From NCBI GenBank assembly GCA_022865305.1, contig JALHSP010000026.1, positions 234,808-298,807 on the forward strand: a stretch of DNA of 64,000 nt, read 5' to 3'. Both the position numbers and the translations under genes were made by a program. This document shows, one piece after another, positions 46,792 to 54,878 of the stretch. Source of the stretch: Bacteroidales bacterium (lineage in GTDB: Bacteria > Bacteroidota > Bacteroidia > Bacteroidales > VadinHA17). The notes beneath the pieces were generated by a model. The model was not told the origin of the DNA and made no database searches. It saw only the letters and a program-made list of their open reading frames with translations. The first letter of the stretch is position 1. Every line of letters starts with the position of its first letter.

Positions 46792-48165
46792 ATGAATGAA
46801 TCTCAAAGCTTGTCAGGTTCCGGACCCGGACTGAAGCGTGTGCTCAGGCTTTCATCGCTTGTTCTATATGGTATCATCCTGATACAACCGACAGCGCCTA
46901 TGCCATTATTCGGTGCTGCAGCCAATCTGGCGCAGGGGCATGTAGTAACCACTGTTCTCATCGGTATGGTGGCTATGCTTTTCACTGCCATCAGCTACGG
47001 ACGAATGGCAAATGTTTATCCTAATGCAGGATCAGCATATACATATGTTGGCCGGGAGATTCATCCTGCCATGGGTTATTTCATAGGGTGGGGCATGATT
47101 TTCGATTATGTTATGAACCCGATCATCTGTGTGATCTGGGCCAGCAAAGCATGCATGAACTTCCTCCCCGAAGTGCCTTTCGCAGTATATGCCGTATTTT
47201 TTGCAATCCTGTTCACAGTGATGAACTTACGTGGTATTGAAGCCAGCGCCCGCACCAATACTGTAATTGCTACCGGTCTTGGGATTGTAATTGTGCTTTT
47301 TCTTGTTTCGGCGATCCGCTATCTCTGGCTTCAGCCGCCCCAGAGCCTGTCAGAATGGACGAGGCCTTTTTACAATCCTGAAACCTTTTCATTTTCAGCA
47401 GTTTCTACAGGAGCCTCACTTGCAGTATTGACTTATATCGGGTTTGATGGTATTTCAACATTATCTGAAGAGGTTCACAATCCTAGGCGCAACATTCTTC
47501 TGGCCTCTGTATTTGTTTGCATTATTACCGGTGTTCTGGCAGCCATCCAGGTTTATACCGCCCAGCTGGTATGGCCCGGCACAACTTTCCCGGACCAGGA
47601 TACAGCTTTTTGCTATGTGGCAGGGAAGGCAGGAGGACAATGGCTGTTTAACCTGGTAAATATTGCACTGCTTATTGCAACGATAGGTTCAGGATCTGGT
47701 GCCCATCTCGGTGCCGGTCGTCTTTTATATGGAATGGGCAGGGATAATGCTATTCCGCGAAAGTTCTTTTCAAAAGTGAATCCACGGACACGTATCCCGA
47801 GCAACAACATAATTCTGGTTGGCGTTTTTGTCCTTATAGGTGCCTTTGTTCTAACATATCCGCTTGGAGCGCAGTTACTGAATTTCGGAGCCCTGATTGC
47901 ATTTATGGGTGTTAATGCTTCCTCTTTCGTACATTATTTTTTACGTAATAAACAAAGGAACATAGGCTATTTCCTGGTGCCGGTATTAGGTTTTACAGTA
48001 TGTCTGTACCTATGGCTCAGTCTGGGTATTAAAGCCAAGATCGTTGGTCTGTGCTGGCTTTCGGCCGGACTGCTTTATGGCGCATATAAAACTTCATGGT
48101 TCAGAAAACCTCTTCAGTATGCCACCATTGAGAGTGATGATAATCCTGGAAATACCCAGCAATAG
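46792..48165 (+). CDS. APC-superfamily amino acid/polyamine permease
   Basis: 457 residues with about 12 predicted transmembrane helices. The N-terminal unwound-helix motif region (LVLYGIILIQPTAPMPLFGAA) and the later segments (YVGREIHPAMGYFIGWG, FDGISTLSEEVHNPRRN) are typical of the APC family. The substrate cannot be named. It is followed after 33 bases by a damaged lyxose isomerase gene, then a kinase and a dehydrogenase, so an amine- or polyol-related substrate is possible. Confidence 0.88.
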   Translation: MNESQSLSGSGPGLKRVLRLSSLVLYGIILIQPTAPMPLFGAAANLAQGHVVTTVLIGMVAMLFTAISYGRMANVYPNAGSAYTYVGREIHPAMGYFIGWGMIFDYVMNPIICVIWASKACMNFLPEVPFAVYAVFFAILFTVMNLRGIEASARTNTVIATGLGIVIVLFLVSAIRYLWLQPPQSLSEWTRPFYNPETFSFSAVSTGASLAVLTYIGFDGISTLSEEVHNPRRNILLASVFVCIITGVLAAIQVYTAQLVWPGTTFPDQDTAFCYVAGKAGGQWLFNLVNIALLIATIGSGSGAHLGAGRLLYGMGRDNAIPRKFFSKVNPRTRIPSNNIILVGVFVLIGAFVLTYPLGAQLLNFGALIAFMGVNASSFVHYFLRNKQRNIGYFLVPVLGFTVCLYLWLSLGIKAKIVGLCWLSAGLLYGAYKTSWFRKPLQYATIESDDNPGNTQQ

Positions 48166-48198
48166 ATCCGGCTTATATGTAATGAATCTCAGCCATTT

Positions 48199-48602
48199 AT
48201 GAAACGCAGCGAAATAAACATAATCATCATCACTGGGCTAAAATGGAAGACATCATTAACCGCGGAGGAGGGAACCTGATTATTGAACTGTACAATACCA
48301 CCCCTGACGACAAGCTCGATAGTACCCCGGTTCATTTTAAGATTGACGGTATTAATCGAACTGTAGAGGCAGGCGATAAGGTGGTTCTTACACCGGGAGA
48401 AAGTATTTGTCTCGAGCCGCATATGTATCACCGGTTTTACGGGGAGCCGGGCAAAGGAAAAATACTGGTGGGCGAAGTCAGCATGGTGAATGATGATAAG
48501 TCAGATAATTGTGTTTATGAGAAAGTCGGAAGATTTCCCCCAACTTTTGAAGATGTCGCTCCTCTTCACCTGCTCGCTAACGACTATGAAAAATTTCTTT
48601 AA
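48199..48602 (+). pseudogene. D-lyxose/mannose isomerase remnant with internal deletion
   Basis: The ATG at 48199 begins MKRSEIN, the N-terminus I associate with D-lyxose isomerase. In the next frame (from about 48219) the sequence jumps to HHHWAKMEDIINRGGGNL, which belongs roughly a hundred residues further in. From there to the stop, the cupin half is intact (DGINRTVEAGDKVVLTPGES, EPHMYHRFYGEPGKG, GEVSMVNDD). A normal enzyme is about 225-230 residues; only about 130 of its residues can be read here, across a frame change. A shortened product could still start at the ATG at 48243. The family is recognised from memory, and the deletion is inferred from the join. Confidence 0.7.
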
Positions 48603-48616
48603 ACAGATATTTTCTG

Positions 48617-49381
48617 ATGCCAGATAAGATTATTGTATCGGGTGTTGGCTGCTGCCTTGTTGACCTGCTATATAATGACATCGATTTTGATGGCGGCAAC
48701 ATACGTCCCTTCCTGTCAAAAAAACGTGGTGACGGAGGTCTGACTCCGGGCAAGCTGGTTTTCATGGAAGAATTTGAAAAATACTGTGGAAGTCCTTTTG
48801 ACCATGTTCTGAAAAGGATCACCGGCGGAAAAATATATAATAAGATCAATATTGGGGGACCATCTGTTGTGTCATTGATAAATGCTGCACAGATGACCGG
48901 TAAAGAAAAATGTGAGGTACGTTACTATGGAAGAGGAGGGAGGGATGAGAAAGGTCAGTTTCTTTTTTCAGCGCTTAAGAAAACTCCGGTTGTTCTCAGG
49001 GATAAAAAAATAGCCTCGCTGATCATTACCGATGGATCAGAAAATATCATGACTTATTCTGACGGTTCTTTTTTCGGTGAATCCGGATTAAAAGAGATGC
49101 CTGTCTCAGGAACGATCAAAAACGAACTTCAGAATGTCCATGGCGGAGATACAACAGGTTGCGGAGATAATTTTGCGGGTGGTGTAATTGCATCACTGGT
49201 GACCCAGCTGCATGATGGTGTCAGCCATCCTGATCTTCAGGAAGCGTGTTGCTGGGGAATTGTTTCCGGCGGATTTGCCTGTTTTTATATGGGAGGAACC
49301 TGGTTTGAAGAAAAACCCGGAGAGAAACTTTCCAGAATCAGACCTTATTATGAATCTTATAAAAGACAGATCTCAGGTTGA
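48617..49381 (+). CDS. PfkB-family sugar kinase with apparent internal deletion
   Basis: 254 residues, clearly shorter than the usual 300-340. The N-terminal part keeps RGDGGLTPGKLVFMEEFEKY and KINIGGPSVVSLINAAQ. The C-terminal part keeps the PfkB signature GGDTTGCGDNFAGG with the catalytic Asp (about residue 184). Between them, near residue 131 (nucleotide about 49010), the sequence passes directly from ALKKTPVVLRDKK to the late block IASLIITDGSENIM, so some 90-110 residues of the central alpha/beta domain appear missing in frame. It may be inactive. It overlaps the dehydrogenase gene by about 32 bases. Confidence 0.75.
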   Translation: MPDKIIVSGVGCCLVDLLYNDIDFDGGNIRPFLSKKRGDGGLTPGKLVFMEEFEKYCGSPFDHVLKRITGGKIYNKINIGGPSVVSLINAAQMTGKEKCEVRYYGRGGRDEKGQFLFSALKKTPVVLRDKKIASLIITDGSENIMTYSDGSFFGESGLKEMPVSGTIKNELQNVHGGDTTGCGDNFAGGVIASLVTQLHDGVSHPDLQEACCWGIVSGGFACFYMGGTWFEEKPGEKLSRIRPYYESYKRQISG

Positions 49382-50597
49382 TGATCGTAAAATAGTGATC
49401 TTCGGAGCAGGCAGGATTGGCCGGTCGTTTATTGGTCAGCTGTTTGGTGCCGGAGGTTACAGAATAGTTTTCATAGATATTGATCCTGTGCTTGTTACCA
49501 GGCTTAACGATCAGGGTAGTTATAAGATCATAACAAAAGGTGAAAAAGATGAAGAGATCATTATCCGGAATGTGCAGGCAATTTCTGCTTTTGATACCCG
49601 GAAAGTGACAGAAGCCGTTTCGACGGCAGGAATCCTGGCTGTTTCGGTCGGAAAAAACACGCTTGAAAGCGTGATCCCCTCCATTGCAACAGGGATGGAG
49701 TCCAGATACAGACAATATCCCGGCTGCCCGCTTGATATCATCATCGCAGAGGACATGGTTGCAGCAGGTGAATTTATGAGAGAACAGCTTATAAGAAGTC
49801 TTCCTCCGGATTATCCTTTCGAAAAGCTGGTTGGCCTGGTTGAAACCAGTATAGGAAAGATGGTTCCTGTCATGACTATGGCTGAGCTGGAAAAAGATCC
49901 GCTTACGATATATGCTGAACCTTACAATACCCTGATTGTGGATGGGAAGGCATTTAAAACACCTGTTCCTGAAATCCAAGGATTGGATCCGAAAGAAAAT
50001 ATAAAAGCATGGGTCGATTGTAAAGCTTTTATTCATAACCTTGGACATGCCGCTGCTGCTTATAATGGATATTACAGGCATCCCGCTGCTGTATATATGT
50101 ATGAGGTTCTTAACGATGCCGTGGTCTTACAATTTACACGGGAAGTGATGCTTCAGTCAGCAGATTTTTTAATTGATGCTTATCCGCTGGATTTTACGGC
50201 TGCCAGACTTGAAGGACATATTGATGATCTGATCTTTCGTTTCAGGAATAAATCGCTTCGGGATACGATATTCCGGGTTGGTCATGATCTGGTCAGAAAG
50301 TTAGGGTTCAATGACCGTTTTTTGGGAGCTATTCATCTCGCGATTCAATTTAACAAGCCTTATGATAAGATACTTAAGGCTTTGTCGTATGGATTATTCT
50401 TCAGGATTAAAGATGAAGAGGGAAATTTTTTCCAATCCGATTTAACTTTTATTAATGCACTTTCAGAAAAATTTGAATCAACGCTGATGCATGAACTTAA
50501 CCTGGATCCGATAAATGACCACCGGATAATTGAAAGACTGAAAAGAGCATACAAAAAACTTCATCAGGATACTGTAATAAAAAATCAGATCTTTTGA
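49350..50597 (+). CDS. Mannitol-1-phosphate 5-dehydrogenase-like protein
   Basis: 415 residues. The N-terminal Rossmann fold has GAGRIGRSF (about 19-27). The middle contains LVGLVETSIGKMVPVM and the C-terminal catalytic block CKAFIHNLGHAAAAYNGY, with the Lys/Asn/His arrangement of the polyol-specific long-chain dehydrogenases (mannitol-1-phosphate, fructuronate and altronate reductases). Mannitol-1-phosphate is the best guess; a related hexonate or polyol phosphate is possible. The ATG at 49350 overlaps the kinase end; a longer frame from 49212 is unlikely. It looks full length, unlike the two genes before it. Confidence 0.82.
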   Translation: MNLIKDRSQVDDRKIVIFGAGRIGRSFIGQLFGAGGYRIVFIDIDPVLVTRLNDQGSYKIITKGEKDEEIIIRNVQAISAFDTRKVTEAVSTAGILAVSVGKNTLESVIPSIATGMESRYRQYPGCPLDIIIAEDMVAAGEFMREQLIRSLPPDYPFEKLVGLVETSIGKMVPVMTMAELEKDPLTIYAEPYNTLIVDGKAFKTPVPEIQGLDPKENIKAWVDCKAFIHNLGHAAAAYNGYYRHPAAVYMYEVLNDAVVLQFTREVMLQSADFLIDAYPLDFTAARLEGHIDDLIFRFRNKSLRDTIFRVGHDLVRKLGFNDRFLGAIHLAIQFNKPYDKILKALSYGLFFRIKDEEGNFFQSDLTFINALSEKFESTLMHELNLDPINDHRIIERLKRAYKKLHQDTVIKNQIF

Positions 50598-50727
50598 GCT
50601 GTGTTTGGTAATCCCGTGATTAATATTTATCTCCTGAAGAAATTCGCATTGAAAATGATTATTTGATTTTAGCTAAATACTAAATAATAGTTTAAATTTA
50701 TATTTCTAATCTTATATACTTAACAAA

Positions 50728-51915
50728 ATGGCTGCTAAAGCAGAAAAGGTGGCTGGTGTCCCCTCTGGATGGTTGATACGAAAAATATTACGGACGACCT
50801 TATTTACATCAGCCCTGAAATCCTTTAAGGTTCATAAAAAATTATTATTCAGTCAGCTTTTTCTTTTAGTTTTGATTGGATTTAAAAGCTTTGGCCAGAA
50901 TGATACAATTGGTATATCGACATTAAAAGCAGATTCACTTAAGGAGAGTTTTTCACTTTTCGGCAGTGATAAGCTACTCGAGGCTTCCCTGCGGTTTGAT
51001 ATCACAACCTTTTTAAGAAAAAATCCAAAATCACCGCCTTTAGATGCAATTATAACCTTTCATCTGAGTGAAACAGATTCGCTGGACAGAAAAGTAAGCA
51101 TAAAATATCGCGGGGAATATCGCTACAGAACCTGTAGTTTCCCTCCGATACAACTTAATTTTAAAAAATCAATCAAGGTTTATCCCGATTCAGGTAAGGT
51201 AAAGAAACTGAAGTTAGTAACTCATTGCGATCCGGGTGATGTGTATGATGATTATGTTTTAAGAGAGTATTTGGTGTATAAGCTGTATAATGTTCTGACT
51301 GATACGAGTTTCAGGGTCAGATTACTTAGAATAAATTATATCGATACCGGCAGGGAAAGAAAACCGATAAGCCAATATGGACTTATTCTTGAACCGATAG
51401 ATATGCTGGCTAAGAGAACGAGTTCAACTGTTGTGAAAGCCACAAATCTTACCCAAAAAAATTTAGTCCCGAGAATTATGGACCGGCTGGCAATTTTCAA
51501 TTACATGATAGCGAACTGGGACTGGTCAATTCCCGGACAGCATAATGTAGCAATAATAGTTCCTAAGAATATTTCTTATTCCGGATTAGGTATTGCCATT
51601 CCATTTGATTTTGATCTTACGGGGGTTGTAAATGCGAAATATGGGTTTCCGGCTCCTGAAACAGGCTTAGAATCCAACCGGGACCGATTATTTACCGGAA
51701 TATGCCGCAGTAAAGAAGTATATAAGGCACACCTTAAGGAATTTTTGGCTATGAAAGAATCCTTCTATTCTGTAATTAACGAGTTTCCGTATTTAAACCA
51801 GAAATCAAAGAAGGACTGTACAACTTTCCTCGATGGATTCTTTGGACAGATTGAAAAGGAAAGGAATCTTGACAACCTTGTTGATGAATTCCTGAACAAT
51901 TGTAAAAACTTATAG
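50728..51915 (+). CDS. CotH-kinase-like secreted protein
   Basis: 395 residues. A hydrophobic segment at about 38-57 (LLFSQLFLLVLIGFKSFGQ) after a basic stretch would be a signal sequence, although it begins unusually late; no in-frame ATG was found closer to it. The body has features of CotH-type protein kinases: KYRGEYRYRTCSFPPIQL, LILEPIDMLAKR, YMIANWDWSIPGQHNV and AIPFDFDLTGVVN, which would be the metal/ATP region. I am not certain of the family. It is followed by a good terminator at 51921-51946 and then by the TIR gene. Confidence 0.5.
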   Translation: MAAKAEKVAGVPSGWLIRKILRTTLFTSALKSFKVHKKLLFSQLFLLVLIGFKSFGQNDTIGISTLKADSLKESFSLFGSDKLLEASLRFDITTFLRKNPKSPPLDAIITFHLSETDSLDRKVSIKYRGEYRYRTCSFPPIQLNFKKSIKVYPDSGKVKKLKLVTHCDPGDVYDDYVLREYLVYKLYNVLTDTSFRVRLLRINYIDTGRERKPISQYGLILEPIDMLAKRTSSTVVKATNLTQKNLVPRIMDRLAIFNYMIANWDWSIPGQHNVAIIVPKNISYSGLGIAIPFDFDLTGVVNAKYGFPAPETGLESNRDRLFTGICRSKEVYKAHLKEFLAMKESFYSVINEFPYLNQKSKKDCTTFLDGFFGQIEKERNLDNLVDEFLNNCKNL

Positions 51916-51920
51916 CACAT

Positions 51921-51946
51921 AAATGTCATAATATAAATGACATTTT
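51921..51946 (+). terminator. Hairpin terminator after the CotH-like gene
   Basis: AAATGTCAT (51921-51929) and ATGACATTT (51937-51945) form a 9-bp AT-rich stem with a seven-base loop, followed by a short T stretch. It begins 6 bases past the stop. Confidence 0.6.
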
Positions 51947-51990
51947 ACTGATCTTCAGTAGCGAAACACTATGAGGGTTTTGAATAAAAT

Positions 51991-52022
51991 TTTGCATTTG
52001 AATATTCTATAGCTTAAATTTG
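51991..52022 (+). promoter_or_regulatory. Near-consensus Bacteroidota promoter for the TIR gene
   Basis: TTTG at 51991-51994, a 20-base spacer, and TAAATTTG at 52015-52022 match TTTG-N19-21-TAnnTTTG exactly. Transcription would start near 52027-52029, giving a leader of about 45 bases before the TIR ATG. It is the best promoter match in the window. Confidence 0.7.
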
Positions 52023-52071
52023 ATAATGAAACAAATAGACACCGAAGATCCTTTAAAAATGCCATCCCCCG

Positions 52072-54507
52072 ATGTCAAGCATAATTGAAGGTTACACAAA
52101 CGATATTTTCATCAGCTACCGTCAGAAAGACAATAAGCACGAAGGCTGGGTGACGGAGTTTGTTGAACATCTGAAGGGAGAACTTGAATCAACATTCAAG
52201 GAAGAGATAAGTGTTTATTTCGATATTAATCCTCATGATGGTCTTTTAGAGACACATGATGTTGATGAATCATTGAAGGATAAGCTGAAATGCCTCATTT
52301 TTATACCAGTCATCTCACGAACCTATTGTGACCCGAAGTCATTTGCATGGGAACATGAATTCAAGGCTTTTATTGAGCAGGCTTCCAATGATCAGTTTGG
52401 ACTAAAGATACCACTGCAGAACGGAAATGTAGCTACCAGGATGCTGCCTGTACGGATCCACGACCTTGATATTAATGACACCAGATTATGCGAAGCAACA
52501 TTAGGAGGAGTTCTCCGCGGAGTGGAATTTATTTATAAATCAGCCGGAGTAAACAGGCCTTTGAGAGCTAATGAAGATCACCCCAGGGATAATCTGAACA
52601 AGACCTATTATCGCGATCAGATAAATAAGGTTGCCAATGCCATAGCTGAAATTATTTACAGCCTGAAATATGGAAAAACCTCCGCTGTAAAAAAGTCAGG
52701 AGAGGATCAGTTTAAATCTGAAACATATAAAAAAAGAAAAGAATGGACCGGGAGGCAATTGAATTATCCAAAGCCGGGGAAACGATTTATAGCCTCCCTT
52801 TTGGGCATCATCTGTTTAATGTGCATATTCATAGTATACAGGTATATTATTCAGCCACATAGTGAAAAGATATTTGCATTTGTTCCCTTGCAGAACTCAA
52901 GCAATGATTCATCCCTGAAAGTTGAAGGCGATAATTTCATTGAAGCTGTGTACAATAAACTGGGCAGTATCAGAGGCATTTCAACAATCTCAAGGCTCCA
53001 AATGGATCAATATAGTACTAAAGAGTCATTGAATAATTTAATTAAGGAATCAAAAACTGATTATTTAATGGGTGGCAGTCTCAGAAGGGAGGGTAGGGAT
53101 ATTTTATTATGGATAGAATTAATTACCGTCAAAGACTATAAGCGGCTATGGTCACATGAATATTCATGGGATAAAAATAGGATTTCCCAGATCAGTCAGG
53201 AGGTAGTCAGAGTGGTTGTTGAAAATTTAAAAAAACGTATCACGACTGATGAATTATATCAGATTGAAAAGGAACCCACAAATAACCCTGAAGCCCTGTA
53301 TAATTATATTTCCGGTACTAGAATTTCCAATGATGGTTTGCTATATTACCTTATGGGTAATAAAATGCTTGATTCAACCAGTATAAAGTCAGCACTTAAA
53401 ACATATGATAGAGCAATTATGCTTGACACTTCATTTGCCGAGGCATATGCAGGACGTGCAATAGCCAGATCTTTGGGATTTTATATGGGACAGCTTGATT
53501 CATCACATATTGAAAAGTGTCTGAAAGACATTGAAAAAGCTCAAAAAATAAAAGAAAAACTACCTGAAGCGGAATATGCACTTGGCTTTTATTATTATTA
53601 CTGCAGAAATGAGCTCGAAACTGCCCTAACCCATTTTAGCAATGCATCTGAAATGGCCCCCGCCGATTATAAGCCTCTTTTCTACATGGCTATAGTTTAC
53701 AGGAAGATGAATGAATGGAACAAGTCTCAGCAACTCATGCGAAAGGTTATAAGTCTGAAGCCGAAGGAATCGCTTTTTCTAACCAATATTGGCCTATCCT
53801 ATACTTATCTTCACGAATACGATTCAGCTCTTACATATCACCAGATGGCGATTGACGGTATGCCCGGATGGTATGCCCCATATGATAATAAAATTGAAAC
53901 CCTGATATTAAAATATGGTAACACTACAGCAGCCTGGCCTGTTTTCGACACTGCTGTAAAAAAAACAGGAGATAAAATGACTGAATTGCGTATTCAGATG
54001 CTGATTTTTGATAAAAAATACGATGAAGCATTGCATGTCGCTGAGAATACTATTCCTTCTGATTATAAAATTAATGGGAACAAATACCTTGACTTAGCTC
54101 AGATTTATGGACTTTTAAATAATTCAGCAGTAGCTGCAAAATATGTTGATTCATCTCTGGTTAGCCTTAATACTAATCTTATAAGCAATTATTTCAATTA
54201 TGAAATACACAGTTCTCTGGGTATTGCTTATGCCTTAAAGGGTAAAGCAGAAAAGGCTTTAGAAGAGGGAAAAATTGCAATTGAGATTGCAAAAAAGAAT
54301 ATCCTTAATGAAATAGACAGTATGGTAGAATTGGCCAGGATCTATGCTATACTTGGAGATTATGGCAATGCCTTTGTGAGTATTGAGAATTTATTAAAAA
54401 ATCCTGCCTGCTTTTCAGTAAAATTATTGCAGCTTGATCCCGTTTGGAAACCATTGTCAGCCAGACCACAGTATAAAACATTGATTCAAAAATATTCAAG
54501 AAATTAA
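52072..54507 (+). CDS. TIR domain - transmembrane - TolB-like - TPR protein
   Basis: 811 residues. The N-terminal 150 residues are TIR-like: NDIFISYRQKD at the start, a central VDESLKDKLKCLIFIPVIS, and SRTYCDPKSFAWEHEFKAF, whose Glu is a candidate catalytic residue of the NAD-cleaving TIR type. A linker and one transmembrane helix (about 239-258, FIASLLGIICLMCIFIVYRY) follow. The outside part begins with a FlgO/TolB-like domain (FAFVPLQNSSNDS to TDYLMGGSLRREGRDI) and continues with multiple TPR repeats (LDTSFAEAYAGRAIARSLG, KPLFYMAIVYRKMNEWN, KESLFLTNIGLSYTYLHEYD). So TIR is cytoplasmic and the TPRs are periplasmic. It could be a defence effector or a membrane stress sensor; sequence alone does not decide. 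Confidence 0.82.
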   Translation: MSSIIEGYTNDIFISYRQKDNKHEGWVTEFVEHLKGELESTFKEEISVYFDINPHDGLLETHDVDESLKDKLKCLIFIPVISRTYCDPKSFAWEHEFKAFIEQASNDQFGLKIPLQNGNVATRMLPVRIHDLDINDTRLCEATLGGVLRGVEFIYKSAGVNRPLRANEDHPRDNLNKTYYRDQINKVANAIAEIIYSLKYGKTSAVKKSGEDQFKSETYKKRKEWTGRQLNYPKPGKRFIASLLGIICLMCIFIVYRYIIQPHSEKIFAFVPLQNSSNDSSLKVEGDNFIEAVYNKLGSIRGISTISRLQMDQYSTKESLNNLIKESKTDYLMGGSLRREGRDILLWIELITVKDYKRLWSHEYSWDKNRISQISQEVVRVVVENLKKRITTDELYQIEKEPTNNPEALYNYISGTRISNDGLLYYLMGNKMLDSTSIKSALKTYDRAIMLDTSFAEAYAGRAIARSLGFYMGQLDSSHIEKCLKDIEKAQKIKEKLPEAEYALGFYYYYCRNELETALTHFSNASEMAPADYKPLFYMAIVYRKMNEWNKSQQLMRKVISLKPKESLFLTNIGLSYTYLHEYDSALTYHQMAIDGMPGWYAPYDNKIETLILKYGNTTAAWPVFDTAVKKTGDKMTELRIQMLIFDKKYDEALHVAENTIPSDYKINGNKYLDLAQIYGLLNNSAVAAKYVDSSLVSLNTNLISNYFNYEIHSSLGIAYALKGKAEKALEEGKIAIEIAKKNILNEIDSMVELARIYAILGDYGNAFVSIENLLKNPACFSVKLLQLDPVWKPLSARPQYKTLIQKYSRN

Positions 54508-54560
54508 GATATCAGGACAGACAGGCCTGATGTTTATTGTCAAACCAAAAAAATAAAATT

Positions 54561-54764
54561 ATGGGGAAAAATAAAAATGTACAAACCTTAAGAAGGGACA
54601 ATCAACAGGAAATTCCATTGATTGAACAGTTGTTGACGGTTGTGCCCAAAATCCAGACAGCACAAATCAAGTGTAACTGTCAGGTAAAGGCTCTGATTAA
54701 ATATCACATGGCATGTGCAAGAGCAGCGAGGACCTTAGCAGAAGACATAAACAAATGTCAATAA
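54561..54764 (+). CDS. 67-residue Cys-rich peptide (possible RiPP precursor or small regulator)
   Basis: ATG at 54561 (MGKNKNVQTLRRDNQQ). The first 35 residues are polar and leader-like. The second part carries four cysteines: a CxC pair (Cys38, Cys40), then Cys52, then Cys66 one residue from the C-terminus, in an amphipathic helical context (VKALIKYHMACARAARTLAED). I do not recognise the family. It lies 53 bases after the TIR stop and 114 bases before a B12-type radical SAM gene, and it has an AT-rich hairpin downstream, a layout often seen for precursor peptides. No Gly-Gly leader cleavage site is visible. Coding potential is supported by length, start and context; function is inference. 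Confidence 0.55.
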   Translation: MGKNKNVQTLRRDNQQEIPLIEQLLTVVPKIQTAQIKCNCQVKALIKYHMACARAARTLAEDINKCQ

Positions 54765-54790
54765 GTTAAATAGCATAAATATTTAAACTT

Positions 54791-54818
54791 AAAATGATTT
54801 TTATATCTAATCATTTTT
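54791..54818 (+). terminator. AT-rich hairpin after the Cys-rich gene
   Basis: AAAATGATT (54791-54799) pairs with AATCATTTT (54809-54817) around a nine-base loop, running into a short T tract. The stem has only two GC pairs, so it would at best attenuate transcription into the radical SAM gene. Confidence 0.45.
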
Positions 54819-54878
54819 CCAGAGAAAATTACAATTCTTTTCATCTTATCATGGCCTGTCTGTTTTTAATCTTTTTTT

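Larger units (their letters stand above)
54517..54863. repeat. 11-bp inverted repeat bracketing the Cys-rich small gene
   Basis: ACAGACAGGCC at 54517-54527 and its exact reverse complement GGCCTGTCTGT at 54853-54863. The left copy lies just past the TIR stop and is itself part of a short hairpin (ATCAGG/CCTGAT at 54511-54531). The right copy lies 16 bases before the radical SAM ATG, in a T-rich run. Together they enclose only the small gene. They could be transcript structures or traces of a mobile unit; chance is not excluded. Confidence 0.45.

Noticed and set aside
49338..50081. Minus-strand 247-residue frame opposite the mannitol dehydrogenase-like gene.
   Set aside because: Antisense shadow of a conserved gene; composition not protein-like.
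52026..52088. 20-residue frame as a separate gene.
   Set aside because: The predicted transcript start lies at or after its ATG and it overlaps the TIR start.
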